Source of the DNA: SURF-33 sp964598885
Lineage (GTDB): Bacteria > Desulfobacterota > Desulfobacteria > Desulfobacterales > Desulfosalsimonadaceae
NCBI GenBank assembly: GCA_964598885.1
Contig: CAZRES010000072.1
Coordinates: forward strand, 1 to 15,708
Direction: 5' to 3'
Length of the DNA stretch: 15,708 bases
Made by a program: the position numbers and the translations under genes. Under the pieces are notes generated by a model. That model had not been told where the DNA came from. It worked only from the letters and a program-made list of their open reading frames with translations, and did not search any database. Positions within the stretch are counted from its first letter, which is position 1; each line of letters opens with the position of its first letter. Of the stretch, positions 1 through 6,889 are shown in pieces.

Positions 1-1163
1 ATCGACGGCATGGCCGGCTCGTAAGAACTCAACAGATAACCGGCAACGATCATACGCTGAATCTCGCTGGTACCTTCATATATGGTAAAAAGTCGGGTAT
101 CGCGGAGAAGCTTTTCAATGGGAAACATTTTTGTGTAGCCATAGCCGCCGAATATCTGGAGGGCGTCGTTTACGACCTGCATGGCGCTTTCCGTGGCGTA
201 AAACTTTCCGATGGACGCGGTGATAATCGGATCCATGCCGCTGTCAGCTTCCCACGCGCCTTTGAGAACCAGCAAGCGTGATGTTTCGATCTTCTGGTAC
301 ATCTCCGCAAGTTTAAACTGAATGGCCTGGTAGGAGAGCAGCTTGCTTCCAAACGTGCGTCTTTTTTTGGCGTAATCAATGGCATATTCCATGGCAGAAC
401 GCGCGGCCCCCACGGCAAAAGCGCCGATGATCGGCCGGGTCCTGGAAAATGTCTTCATGGCGAGAATAAAACCTTTACCCGGAGGGGCGAGCATATTTTC
501 AGCAGGAACCCTGACGTTTTTCAAATTGATGCCCGCAGTGTTGGAAGTGCGCTGGCCGAGTTTTGGAATATGACTGCCGACCCTGACTCCTTCCCAGTCC
601 TTTTCCACGATAAACGCACAAATGCCCTCGTGCTTTTTTTCCGGATCAATGGTGGCGAAAATGGTCATGTAATCCGCCACGGCACTGTTTGTTATCCAGT
701 ACTTGGTGCCGTTGAGGATATAGTCTTTGCCGTCTTTTTCCGCCCTACATTGCATGCCGGAGACATCGGAGCCCATCATCGGTTCCGAAGTAGCAAAACA
801 GATCTGTTTAGAATTTTTTGCGATTTCCGGAAGATATTTTTCTTTCAAGTGATCATTGTCCGAAATAACAATTGGTTCAAATCCCAGGGAATTGTCAAAA
901 ATCGACGTAGCCAGTCCGGGGCAGGCAGCAGCGATCTCTTCGGTTACAATCGCTCCTTCCACAAGACCATAACCCATGCCTCCATATTTTTTCGGAATAT
1001 CCGTATTCATTATCCCCGCATCATTTGCTTTTTGAAGCACCCACAGCGGCAATTCATCTTTTTCATCATAATGCCAGGCAGCGGGCAGAACCACGTCCTT
1101 TGCAAACTGCCGCGCTTTTTGTTTAAGATCAAGCTGCTCAGGGGAAAGGGAAAAATCAAGCAT
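1..1163 (-). CDS. Acyl-CoA dehydrogenase, medium-chain type (3' end outside window)
   Basis: Flavoenzyme that oxidises an acyl-CoA to the 2,3-enoyl-CoA in beta-oxidation or related acid degradation, passing electrons to electron-transfer flavoprotein. 387 codons are visible without a stop, and the C-terminus lies beyond position 1. Visible family features are the flavin-binding signature around residues 123-132 (ATSEPMMGSD), WITNS at 156-160, RTFGSK at 269-274, and the C-terminal signature from QIFGGYGY (336) to IYEGTSEIQR (361-370). Glu363 corresponds to the catalytic base of medium-chain dehydrogenases. Since these enzymes are usually 380-390 residues long, little is missing. The start is fixed by a strong GAGGAGG ribosome-binding site just upstream. 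The gene lies 121 bp downstream of the histidine-kinase gene on the same strand. Family assignment is secure, but acyl chain specificity cannot be read from the sequence. A short- or branched-chain substrate remains possible. Confidence 0.95.
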   Translation of the reverse strand, partial: MLDFSLSPEQLDLKQKARQFAKDVVLPAAWHYDEKDELPLWVLQKANDAGIMNTDIPKKYGGMGYGLVEGAIVTEEIAAACPGLATSIFDNSLGFEPIVISDNDHLKEKYLPEIAKNSKQICFATSEPMMGSDVSGMQCRAEKDGKDYILNGTKYWITNSAVADYMTIFATIDPEKKHEGICAFIVEKDWEGVRVGSHIPKLGQRTSNTAGINLKNVRVPAENMLAPPGKGFILAMKTFSRTRPIIGAFAVGAARSAMEYAIDYAKKRRTFGSKLLSYQAIQFKLAEMYQKIETSRLLVLKGAWEADSGMDPIITASIGKFYATESAMQVVNDALQIFGGYGYTKMFPIEKLLRDTRLFTIYEGTSEIQRMIVAGYLLSSYEPAMPS

Positions 1164-1228
1164 AAACCACCTCCTCATTATCAAGCCAACGGTTTTCCAA
1201 CTTCAGCCATCTGCAGTTTTTATACAAC

Positions 1229-1258
1229 GTAATGCGTCCTTTCATGAAAAAATGTCAA
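1229..1258 (-). promoter_or_regulatory. Candidate sigma70-type promoter for the acyl-CoA dehydrogenase
   Basis: On the minus strand a perfect TTGACA (1253-1258) is followed after 18 bp by CATTAC (1229-1234), which matches the -10 consensus at only three positions. A 10-bp palindrome TTTCATGAAA (1240-1249) lies in the spacer and could be a repressor site. Predicted transcription would begin about 60 bp upstream of the ATG. The weak -10 keeps this tentative. Confidence 0.25.
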
Positions 1259-1284
1259 ATTTGAAAATCCGGTTTTCTCTGCAA

Positions 1285-1947
1285 TTATCCGGCGGGTACG
1301 ATAACGGATACCCTGGTTCCGACGCCAATTTGAGATTCGATCGAAAACGTTCCCCGGCAAACCTGTGCTCTCTGCTCCATGCTCTCCATTCCCAGACCCA
1401 TGAGGTCCCCCTCTTTAGCGTTCAAGACACGATTCACATCAAATCCGCACCCATTATCCGATACCTCCAGCAATAAGCAGCCGCTGTTGTGTATACATTT
1501 GATGTCAACCGTATCCGCACCACTGTGTTTTACGATATTATTCAATGATTCCTGTAAAATTCGATACAGGTTCAGTTTGACATTTTTTTCTATGCCGTCT
1601 TCTTCAACGGATATTCTGTGTTGAAATATCATCTCCGAGTTCTGATCCTTAAACTCCCGGATACTGGATGTTAAAGCAGCACCAAGTCCGATATTTTCCA
1701 GTATGGAAGGATGAAGACGATCCGAAATCCGTATCGAATCCGAAGAAATGTTTTTTAACATACTTAAAATGTTGACAAAATTACGGTCGGAAAGGCCGTT
1801 TTCTACAATCGTTTGTTCCAGCATCAGCCGCACGGCGGCAACATTTGAAGCGATGCCGTCGTGTAGTTCCATCGCAATCCGTTTTCTTTCCGATTCCTGT
1901 GCATCAATCAGCTTGTAGGATAGACGTCCCAAATTGGTTTTGCTCAT
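1285..1947 (-). CDS. Sensorless histidine kinase core (HisKA_3 + HATPase_c, NarL/DegS-type)
   Basis: Two-component kinase of the NarX/DegS/LiaS class, which autophosphorylates a His and normally passes phosphate to a LuxR/NarL-type response regulator. The DHp helix opens the protein: AQESERKRIAMELHDG at 16-31, with phosphoacceptor His29. The ATPase domain has an N box at 130-143 (Glu133, Asn136/Asn137), a G1 box DNGCGF at 164-169, a G2 box GLGMESMEQRA at 184-194, and GVGT at 208-211 near the C-terminus. At 220 residues it has no PAS, GAF, HAMP or membrane segment, so it is cytoplasmic or truncated. The ATG lacks a convincing ribosome-binding site. The frame stays open upstream to a TGA at 2005-2007 and beyond that TGA for about 25 more codons. 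No response regulator lies in the window. The signal sensed is unknown, and the kinase may depend on a partner sensor. Confidence 0.88.
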   Translation of the reverse strand: MSKTNLGRLSYKLIDAQESERKRIAMELHDGIASNVAAVRLMLEQTIVENGLSDRNFVNILSMLKNISSDSIRISDRLHPSILENIGLGAALTSSIREFKDQNSEMIFQHRISVEEDGIEKNVKLNLYRILQESLNNIVKHSGADTVDIKCIHNSGCLLLEVSDNGCGFDVNRVLNAKEGDLMGLGMESMEQRAQVCRGTFSIESQIGVGTRVSVIVPAG

Positions 1948-2062
1948 TTCGTAAAAAATTTTCCGGATTATTTGTTGGTTGCTATTCCAGTTGAATATAA
2001 CAATTCAATGTAATCGATATCTTCTCATAATATGATACGCGATTCTTTCCGCTGTTGTTTCG

Positions 2063-2089
2063 CGGATGATATCCGAAATCATATGATTT
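2063..2089. repeat. Two adjacent inverted repeats, possible operator
   Basis: CGGAT-gat-ATCCG (2063-2075) is followed immediately by the perfect 14-bp palindrome AAATCATATGATTT (2076-2089). Their contiguity in a divergent promoter region suggests a regulator-binding site. Neither is followed by a T-run, so they are not typical terminators. A regulatory role is inference only. Confidence 0.4.
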
Positions 2090-2171
2090 TACAATTTACA
2101 ACTTTGCTTAATTCTGATAAATACATAAATACAGGTATTTTTGGTATTCTGACAGCGTATTTAAGTAAAAG

Positions 2172-2199
2172 TTGATTCTGTTACCGGTCGAATTATACG
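2172..2199 (+). promoter_or_regulatory. Candidate promoter for the desulforedoxin-like gene
   Basis: TTGATT (2172-2177), a 16-bp spacer and TATACG (2194-2199), each hexamer matching the sigma70 consensus at four of six positions. Transcription would start near 2206, leaving a leader of about 39 nt that contains AGGATCAGGA upstream of the ATG. The perfect TTGACA at 2200-2205 has no usable -10 ahead of the gene. Confidence 0.3.
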
Positions 2200-2244
2200 T
2201 TGACAGGAAAATGAACAATATTTTTTTAAAAGGATCAGGAAAAA

Positions 2245-2454
2245 ATGTCAAAAAAAATTGCCTACCGGTGTGAAGCCTGCGGCAAAACCGTTGAAATCGT
2301 AGATGGTGAAATGCGCATGCCGGAATGCTGCGGGAAACCAATGGTACAGAATGAGAATCCGGATTTTTGCGAAAAACCTCCAAGTGATCCCGAACAAGCC
2401 CGGTTGTCTGACAACGATGCGCCCTGTGATGACGGCAGAACGGGTAAAATATAA
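2245..2454 (+). CDS. Desulforedoxin-like small iron protein with acidic C-terminal tail
   Basis: A 69-residue protein. Cys9-x2-Cys12 and the adjacent pair Cys28-Cys29 reproduce the cysteine spacing of desulforedoxin and of the N-terminal domain of desulfoferrodoxin, which bind Fe(Cys)4. The motifs are YRCEACGK (7-14) and PECCGKPM (26-33). Such centres are redox-active, and the related fused proteins act in superoxide reduction. Here the catalytic superoxide reductase domain is absent. Residues 34-69 form a Pro/Asp/Glu-rich, probably disordered tail with two further cysteines (42 and 61). The start is supported by AGGA upstream of the ATG. The gene is convergent with sufB, ending 24 bp from the sufB stop. 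A zinc-ribbon or regulatory role is an alternative, since the metal cannot be read from sequence. Confidence 0.75.
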   Translation: MSKKIAYRCEACGKTVEIVDGEMRMPECCGKPMVQNENPDFCEKPPSDPEQARLSDNDAPCDDGRTGKI

Positions 2455-2478
2455 TGCATAGATCCGGCACGTGGCGAT

Positions 2479-3399
2479 TTATTTCAGAAATCCCCGGATA
2501 ATTCGGTTAACTGCCTCATCATAGTCAAGTCCCAGGCTCATAAGCTTCATCAGCTGGTCATTGGCAATTTTACCAATGGACGCTTCATGGGTGAGTTCGG
2601 CATCCGGATGCAAGGCTCGTAACGCCGGGATGGTCTGATTAATCCCGTTATCCATAATAATGGCGTCGCATTCGATATGACCGTAGCATTTGGCTTTTGC
2701 CGTGAGATTTACGTAAAAGTCCTGTGCGGAATCGCCTTTTATGACGGAGCGGGAAACAATATTGGCCTTGCTGCCGGTTCCCGCCAGTTCGATTTCGTTT
2801 TTCGACTCCGCCTTCTGATTGAATTCGGTCATGACCCGCTCCGTAATAATCGACACGGATCCTGCGCCAAGGATCGCCTCGTTATAGCGTTTGGCCTCAT
2901 CAACACCGCCCAGCTGGGTCAACTCCATTTCCGCCTGGGCATTTTCTTCCATAAACACTTTTGTGGTAGGATTTAAAATGCGTCGGCCGGAACCCTCGCC
3001 AATGGCGATATGCTTTTCCACGTATTTTACTTTTGCGCCCGCTTTGATCTGAAATTCATGGATCCCGGAATGACCTTCCGATTCCCTGCTGCCGCAGTGA
3101 ATGCCGCAACCGGCAATAATGGTCACATCCGATCCTTCTCCGATGATAAACGTGTTGTAAACCGTGTCATGTAGGCCGGCCTGGGACAAAATTACCGGAA
3201 TATGCACGGATTCATTTATGGTGCCCGGCTTTATGTCAATAACAATACCGTCGCCCTTATCATTGGTCTCGATATGAATATTGGCCGAAACCTCCCGGCC
3301 CAGAAGTTTTCCATTTTTCCGGATATTATAGGCTCCCTTGGGAATTCCCTCAAGATCGGCGACTTCTTTTAAGAGTTTTTTATCGGTAGCATCTAACAT
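2479..3399 (-). CDS. sufB: SufB-like Fe-S assembly scaffold of minimal type (SmsB)
   Basis: Scaffold component of the SUF iron-sulfur assembly complex, partner of the SufC ATPase. The C-terminal core is recognisable: GHIECDAIIMD (240-250) and ELTHEASIGKIANDQLMKLM (268-287, numbering from this start). Cys244 and Glu272 align with E. coli SufB Cys405 and Glu434, the residues implicated in cluster assembly. At about 306 residues it lacks much of the N-terminal part of canonical SufB (about 495 residues). No sufD, sufS or sufE/U accompanies it. That matches the SUF-like minimal system (SMS) described in archaea and anaerobic bacteria. Three in-frame ATGs exist, at 3423, 3402 and 3399. AAGGAG at 3406-3411 lies 6 nt before the last, which is preferred. 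The gene overlaps the end of sufC, indicating translational coupling. Function in Fe-S assembly is likely, but the identity of its sulfur donor is unknown. Confidence 0.88.
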   Translation of the reverse strand: MLDATDKKLLKEVADLEGIPKGAYNIRKNGKLLGREVSANIHIETNDKGDGIVIDIKPGTINESVHIPVILSQAGLHDTVYNTFIIGEGSDVTIIAGCGIHCGSRESEGHSGIHEFQIKAGAKVKYVEKHIAIGEGSGRRILNPTTKVFMEENAQAEMELTQLGGVDEAKRYNEAILGAGSVSIITERVMTEFNQKAESKNEIELAGTGSKANIVSRSVIKGDSAQDFYVNLTAKAKCYGHIECDAIIMDNGINQTIPALRALHPDAELTHEASIGKIANDQLMKLMSLGLDYDEAVNRIIRGFLK

Positions 3400-4144
3400 C
3401 ATTTTCTCCTTGGCATGTTTCACTGAACGTACATAAGCTTAGATCCTCGAGCAGCGGCATGACGCCTTCCAGATCACCGGCATAGACTACTTTGCCTTTC
3501 CGGAACAGCAGTATCGTGTCTGCGGCCTCGAGAAACGCTTTGTTGTGGCTGACGACGATGGTGGTGGTGTTTTTTTCTTTCTGCTCACGCTTGAGTAAAT
3601 CCACCATGGGGCCAATCGTCCACAGGTCAATACCGGTATCGGGTTCGTCATAAATGGCGACTTTCGGATTTCTGGCAATCACTGTCGCCAGTTCGATTTT
3701 TTTGATCTCTCCTCCGGACAATTTACTGTCCACAGGTTTGTCCAGAAAATCCATGGAACACACGCCGACCCGGGCGATAATAGCCGTCAGTTTATCCTCA
3801 TCATCGGTACCTGCGGATATGGATAACAGATCCCGGAAGGTGGTTCCCTTAAATCGCGCCGGGTGCTGGAATCCATAAACAATACCGGCATTGGAACGCT
3901 CGTGGATCGGCAGCGTGCTGATATCGTTTCCGTTAAAAATGATTTTGCCGGCAGAGAGTTCATTGATTCCCATAATCAGTTTTGCTAAAGAGGTTTTACC
4001 GGATCCGTTGGGACCGGTGATGGCATAAAATCCTCCGGGTTCAAATAGAAAACTCACATCATTTACGATGACTTGCTGTGAAGGCGTTTTTTTTTCGGGT
4101 TCCGATTTTGGTACGTTATACGTAATATTTTTTAATTCCAGCAT
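3380..4144 (-). CDS. sufC: SufC-type ABC ATPase of the minimal Suf system (SmsC)
   Basis: Soluble ABC ATPase that powers Fe-S cluster assembly on SufB. All ATPase motifs are intact: Walker A GPNGSGKT (44-51), Q-loop FQHP (92-95), signature LSGGE (142-146), Walker B VAIYDEPDTGID (162-173) and the H-loop His200. No membrane segment is present. The start at 4144 is chosen because AGAGGG lies 6 nt upstream and MLELKNITY is a typical ABC N-terminus. The frame is open for a further 91 codons upstream, but that translation resembles nothing in the family. The length of 254 residues is usual for SufC. The last 17 residues carry three cysteines (238, 244, 252) and are encoded in the overlap with sufB. 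The two genes form a coupled pair read from the candidate promoter at 4253-4281. Confidence 0.9.
   Translation of the reverse strand: MLELKNITYNVPKSEPEKKTPSQQVIVNDVSFLFEPGGFYAITGPNGSGKTSLAKLIMGINELSAGKIIFNGNDISTLPIHERSNAGIVYGFQHPARFKGTTFRDLLSISAGTDDEDKLTAIIARVGVCSMDFLDKPVDSKLSGGEIKKIELATVIARNPKVAIYDEPDTGIDLWTIGPMVDLLKREQKEKNTTTIVVSHNKAFLEAADTILLFRKGKVVYAGDLEGVMPLLEDLSLCTFSETCQGENDVRCYR
3406..3411 (-). promoter_or_regulatory. Ribosome-binding site that decides the sufB start
   Basis: AAGGAG on the minus strand, 3 nt before one ATG (3402) and 6 nt before the next (3399). It lies inside the sufC reading frame, so sufB translation is probably coupled to sufC. The far upstream ATG at 3423 has no comparable site. 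Confidence 0.7.
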
Positions 4145-4252
4145 GGTTGGCCCTCTTCCTCTGATTTGAAAATAGTTGTCGGGACTGTCAGAGATTCCGG
4201 CTTTGGTTATGGCAAAGAGCGGATCAATCCGGTCGTCCTCAATGTGTATTCG

Positions 4253-4281
4253 TATTAACGTAGACAACACAACACCATCAA
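4253..4281 (-). promoter_or_regulatory. Candidate promoter of sufC-sufB
   Basis: On the minus strand TTGATG (4276-4281), a 17-bp spacer and TTAATA (4253-4258). This implies a start near 4246 and a leader of roughly 100 nt before the sufC ATG. Spacing is ideal, but each hexamer is only a partial consensus match. Confidence 0.3.
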
Positions 4282-4372
4282 TACTCCCACCCATGTATTT
4301 CCATCGTACAGAGCATGTATCTTTCGCGTCACCATTGCCAACCGTCTGTCTGCTCGATCCATAAAAATGCAT

Positions 4373-4393
4373 CAAGCATGTCGTAGATGCTTG
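4373..4393. repeat. Perfect inverted repeat CAAGCAT-N7-ATGCTTG
   Basis: Seven-base arms, fully complementary, around a 7-base centre (4380-4386). The repeat lies about 65 bp upstream of the MgtC-like gene and over its weak -35 region. There is no T-run, so an operator is more likely than a terminator. The role is inferred from position only. Confidence 0.4.
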
Positions 4394-4457
4394 CGCTGAC
4401 CATAAAAAACATGGCATATTGAAAAACGCATAATCGGATTACCGGAAAGCGACCCCT

Positions 4458-5768
4458 ATGGAAATAAGTCCTGAAATTGTATTAAAAATGATTTATGCGC
4501 TCGGCATCGGCGTGCTCATCGGTCTGGAACGCTCGCTGATCCCGCCGCTTGCCCCTTCCATGTGCATTCCCGCCGACAATGATGCCGCAAAACAACCTGA
4601 AATGCCGGATACTCTTCTTGGCGTGCGGACCTTTTCCATTCTGTCCCTGGGCGGCTTTACCGCGGCACTCATCGGTTCGGCTTATCCTTTGGTGGCGCCG
4701 GTTATCGTGGTCGGACTCGTTGTTATGGTAATTGCCATGTATTTTCACGTCAGCAAGATGGATCCCGGCATTACCACGGAAATCGCGGCGATAACCTGTT
4801 GCGGTCTGGGGGTGCTGTCTTACCTCAATCCGTACGCTGCAGGGGTTCTGGCATTGCTGATCACCACGCTTTTAGCGTTGAAACGCTTTGTAGCCAGCGC
4901 GCTTTTTCATGTAAAACGGATAGAGTTTACCGACACTCTCAAATTTCTGGCTATTATTCTGATCATTCTCCCGCTGCTGCCCAACAGGCCGTTTGGTCCT
5001 TATGATGTATTGAATCCATATAAAGTGATGTTTCTGGTAATTTTGATTTCCGGTATCAGTTTCGTGGGATATTTCCTGACCAAGTTTCTGGGCCCGCGAA
5101 AAGGATTGGGACTAACCGGTCTTTTCGGCGGACTTACATCTTCAACAGCCGTAACCGCCGCCATGGCGAACCATGCACGGCAGATCCCATCCGTCGTTAC
5201 TTCCTGCACCTTTGCCACCATTATCGCCAACACCACCATGTTTTTCCGGGTCCTGGTGGTGGTGGCCATCCTTGATCCTCCCCTGCTGCCCGAACTTATC
5301 TGGTCCATCGGAGCCATGTGCTTCTGCGCTGGCGCCGCTGTTTTCATCCTGTGGATGACCGACGCCGAGCAGACATCCGACGCCGGGAAAGAGGCATCAC
5401 AGGAGGTTGGCTTGAAAAATCCTTTTTCCCTGGAACCCGCCATCAAATTCGCCGCATTTTTCGTGGCCATTTTGTTTATTGTTAAAATCGCCAATATGCA
5501 TCTTGGTGATAAAGGTCTTTATCTTGCTTCCATGCTGAGCGGATTGGCGGATGTCGATCCCATTACTCTTTCCGTCACCGAACAGACGAAATCCGTCCTG
5601 ATCGACCGGACCGCCGGGGCTATTGCCATTACCATTGCCGTGGTGTCCAACAGTGTCGTTAAAAGCGGCATCGCCGTTTCCCTGGGAGGATGGCGGTTCG
5701 GACTGCGGGTGGGAATGATTTTGATGGGGGCTACGTTCGCGGGACTCGGCGTACTTTTAACATTATAA
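4458..5768 (+). CDS. MgtC/SapB-DUF4010 family integral membrane protein
   Basis: Polytopic inner-membrane protein of 436 residues. The N-terminal part is MgtC/SapB-like: ALGIGVLIGLERSL (14-27) and LLGVRTFSILSLGG (53-66). The C-terminal part is DUF4010-like, with FTDTLKFLAIILIILPLLP (157-175) and the conserved turn GLFGGLTSSTAVTAAMA (221-237). Roughly a dozen hydrophobic segments can be drawn. Compared with short MgtC proteins there is an insertion of about 25 residues between the ERSL motif and GVRTFS. Substrate and function of this combined family are not established. MgtC itself is linked to magnesium limitation and ATP homeostasis in other bacteria, which should not be transferred directly. 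GGAAAG 9 nt before the ATG is a modest ribosome-binding site. The gene probably stands alone, since 82 bp and a palindrome separate it from the next gene. Confidence 0.85.
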   Translation: MEISPEIVLKMIYALGIGVLIGLERSLIPPLAPSMCIPADNDAAKQPEMPDTLLGVRTFSILSLGGFTAALIGSAYPLVAPVIVVGLVVMVIAMYFHVSKMDPGITTEIAAITCCGLGVLSYLNPYAAGVLALLITTLLALKRFVASALFHVKRIEFTDTLKFLAIILIILPLLPNRPFGPYDVLNPYKVMFLVILISGISFVGYFLTKFLGPRKGLGLTGLFGGLTSSTAVTAAMANHARQIPSVVTSCTFATIIANTTMFFRVLVVVAILDPPLLPELIWSIGAMCFCAGAAVFILWMTDAEQTSDAGKEASQEVGLKNPFSLEPAIKFAAFFVAILFIVKIANMHLGDKGLYLASMLSGLADVDPITLSVTEQTKSVLIDRTAGAIAITIAVVSNSVVKSGIAVSLGGWRFGLRVGMILMGATFAGLGVLLTL

Positions 5769-5788
5769 AGCGCTTCGGACGTTGCAGA

Positions 5789-5806
5789 TATAGCAGGCCT
5801 GCTGTA
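5789..5806. repeat. Palindrome TAtAGCAGGCCTGCTgTA, candidate operator
   Basis: A perfect 12-bp palindrome AGCAGGCCTGCT (5792-5803) extends to 18 bp with one mismatched pair. It sits 45 bp upstream of the nitroreductase-fusion ATG in the short gap after the MgtC-like gene. There is no T-tract to suggest a terminator. It could be the binding site of a dimeric regulator. Confidence 0.4.
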
Positions 5807-5850
5807 AATACTCAGGTGGTCTCATATTTTACAAAAAAAGGAGCCGGACC

Positions 5851-6864
5851 ATGAAACAATCGTTTATTGAAAGATATCAATATGCTCATATGCCGCCTAC
5901 CAAATTTTTTCACTTTGAATATGATCCCAAAAAATGCACCCACTGCAAAGCGTGCGTGCAGACATGCCCCACATCATGTCTGCAATGGGATGCCGAATCC
6001 AAAACTCCTTATGCCACCGGTCTTTCCGGAATTGAACTGGCCTGTATCGGATGCAACAATTGCGAAGCCGTCTGCCCGGAGGAATGCATCCGCATGCGGG
6101 GCGAATACAAGGTGCTGAAAGGCCGCTACCAGACTCCCGAGGAAAAATCCGGGGATATGACTCCGCCTCGCCCTTTCGGATCTGAAGATGACCACCGATC
6201 TTTCGAGGAAATGGAAAAAGAACTTTCCGAAACCGAAAAAATTATTTATCGTCGCAGAAGTGTGCGTATGTTTAAAAATAAACCGGTGGAAGATGCGCTG
6301 GTTCATCGTCTGATTGAATCCGCGAGATTCGCGCCTTCGGCCGGCAACGGCCAGCCGTGCAAATTTCTGGTGGTCACGAATCGGGCGATCAATAAACAGG
6401 TGGATCAGGAATCCGCAAAGATATTATCTAAAATCAATCGCCTTTATGCCGGCCGCAATCGATGGCGAAAAATTCTGGTGGGCCTCCTGAGCGCCATATC
6501 GGCCAGCAAATGGGACCAGCGGCCCATCGCGGCCATGGAAAAAGTTCGGATGACCGACGGCAATATCACCTTTGACGCGCCGTTGGTGATTCATGTGTTA
6601 AAAGATAAACGGGGAATCAGCCATCCGGATATCGATGCGGCCATTGCCGCCCAGAACATCGTGTTAACAGCCCACAGTCTCGGTCTTGGCACATGCTATA
6701 TCGGATTTATCGCCAGTACCGCGCCCTATGCCCCGGCCATCAAAAAATTGCTAAACATTCAATACCCCTATGAAATTGTCACCAGCATCTGCGTCGGGTA
6801 TCCCAAATTACGATATGATACGCCGGTGCCCCGCGGTCAGGTGGCGATGGAGTGGATTAACTGA
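5851..6864 (+). CDS. Ferredoxin-nitroreductase fusion (2x[4Fe-4S] + FMN nitroreductase domain)
   Basis: A 337-residue oxidoreductase. Residues 29-79 form a bacterial-type ferredoxin domain with Cys29/32/35/39 and Cys65/68/71/75, each followed by Pro, predicting two [4Fe-4S] clusters. From about residue 128 a nitroreductase-family domain follows, with the FMN-binding start YRRRSVRMFKNKPV (133-146) and the conserved ARFAPSAGNGQP (158-169). Near the C-terminus, the run through AHSLGLGTCYIGF is typical of the fold. Such fusions are common in strict anaerobes. Electrons would pass from a low-potential donor through the clusters to FMN and then to an unknown substrate. AAGGAG 7 nt upstream of the ATG is a strong ribosome-binding site. 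A lipoprotein gene follows 25 bp downstream and is probably co-transcribed. The physiological substrate cannot be inferred. Confidence 0.9.
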   Translation: MKQSFIERYQYAHMPPTKFFHFEYDPKKCTHCKACVQTCPTSCLQWDAESKTPYATGLSGIELACIGCNNCEAVCPEECIRMRGEYKVLKGRYQTPEEKSGDMTPPRPFGSEDDHRSFEEMEKELSETEKIIYRRRSVRMFKNKPVEDALVHRLIESARFAPSAGNGQPCKFLVVTNRAINKQVDQESAKILSKINRLYAGRNRWRKILVGLLSAISASKWDQRPIAAMEKVRMTDGNITFDAPLVIHVLKDKRGISHPDIDAAIAAQNIVLTAHSLGLGTCYIGFIASTAPYAPAIKKLLNIQYPYEIVTSICVGYPKLRYDTPVPRGQVAMEWIN

Positions 6865-6889
6865 AAAAACAGGAAAAGGAGACCCTGCA

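Larger units (their letters stand above)
1948..2244. other. Divergent intergenic region with adjacent palindromes
   Basis: About 300 bp of AT-rich sequence between the divergently transcribed kinase and desulforedoxin-like genes. It holds two touching inverted repeats at 2063-2089 and a candidate promoter for the plus-strand gene at 2172-2199, both listed separately. On the minus strand, 2007-2082 forms a short open stretch in the kinase frame that ends in a TGA. It shows no recognisable domain. No RNA gene was recognised. Confidence 0.5.
4145..4457. other. Divergent intergenic region sufC / MgtC-like gene
   Basis: About 313 bp with no convincing gene. It contains a candidate sufC promoter (4253-4281) and a 7-bp-arm inverted repeat (4373-4393). 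For the plus-strand gene only a weak pair was found: TTGCGC (4391-4396), an 18-bp spacer and CATATT (4415-4420). The minus-strand frame of sufC stays open to 4417, and a 62-codon plus-strand frame also exists (4176-4364). Both translations lack recognisable features. Confidence 0.5.

Noticed and set aside
1263..1277. GAAAA-tccgg-TTTTC hairpin as terminator of the kinase gene
   Set aside because: The stem is only 5 A/T-rich pairs and no U-tract follows on the minus strand.
2200..2228. TTGACA at 2200-2205 as promoter of the desulforedoxin-like gene
   Set aside because: Any -10 at correct spacing is only a T-run and would place transcription start inside the ribosome-binding site.
4145..4417. 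N-terminal extension of SufC by 91 codons
   Set aside because: The frame is open, but the translation has no similarity to ABC proteins, and AGAGGG lies 6 nt before the internal ATG at 4144, where a typical SufC N-terminus begins.
5000..5494. Minus-strand 164-codon frame inside the MgtC-like gene
   Set aside because: It is a shadow of the membrane-protein frame: its basic, low-complexity translation is what reverse-reading hydrophobic codons gives.
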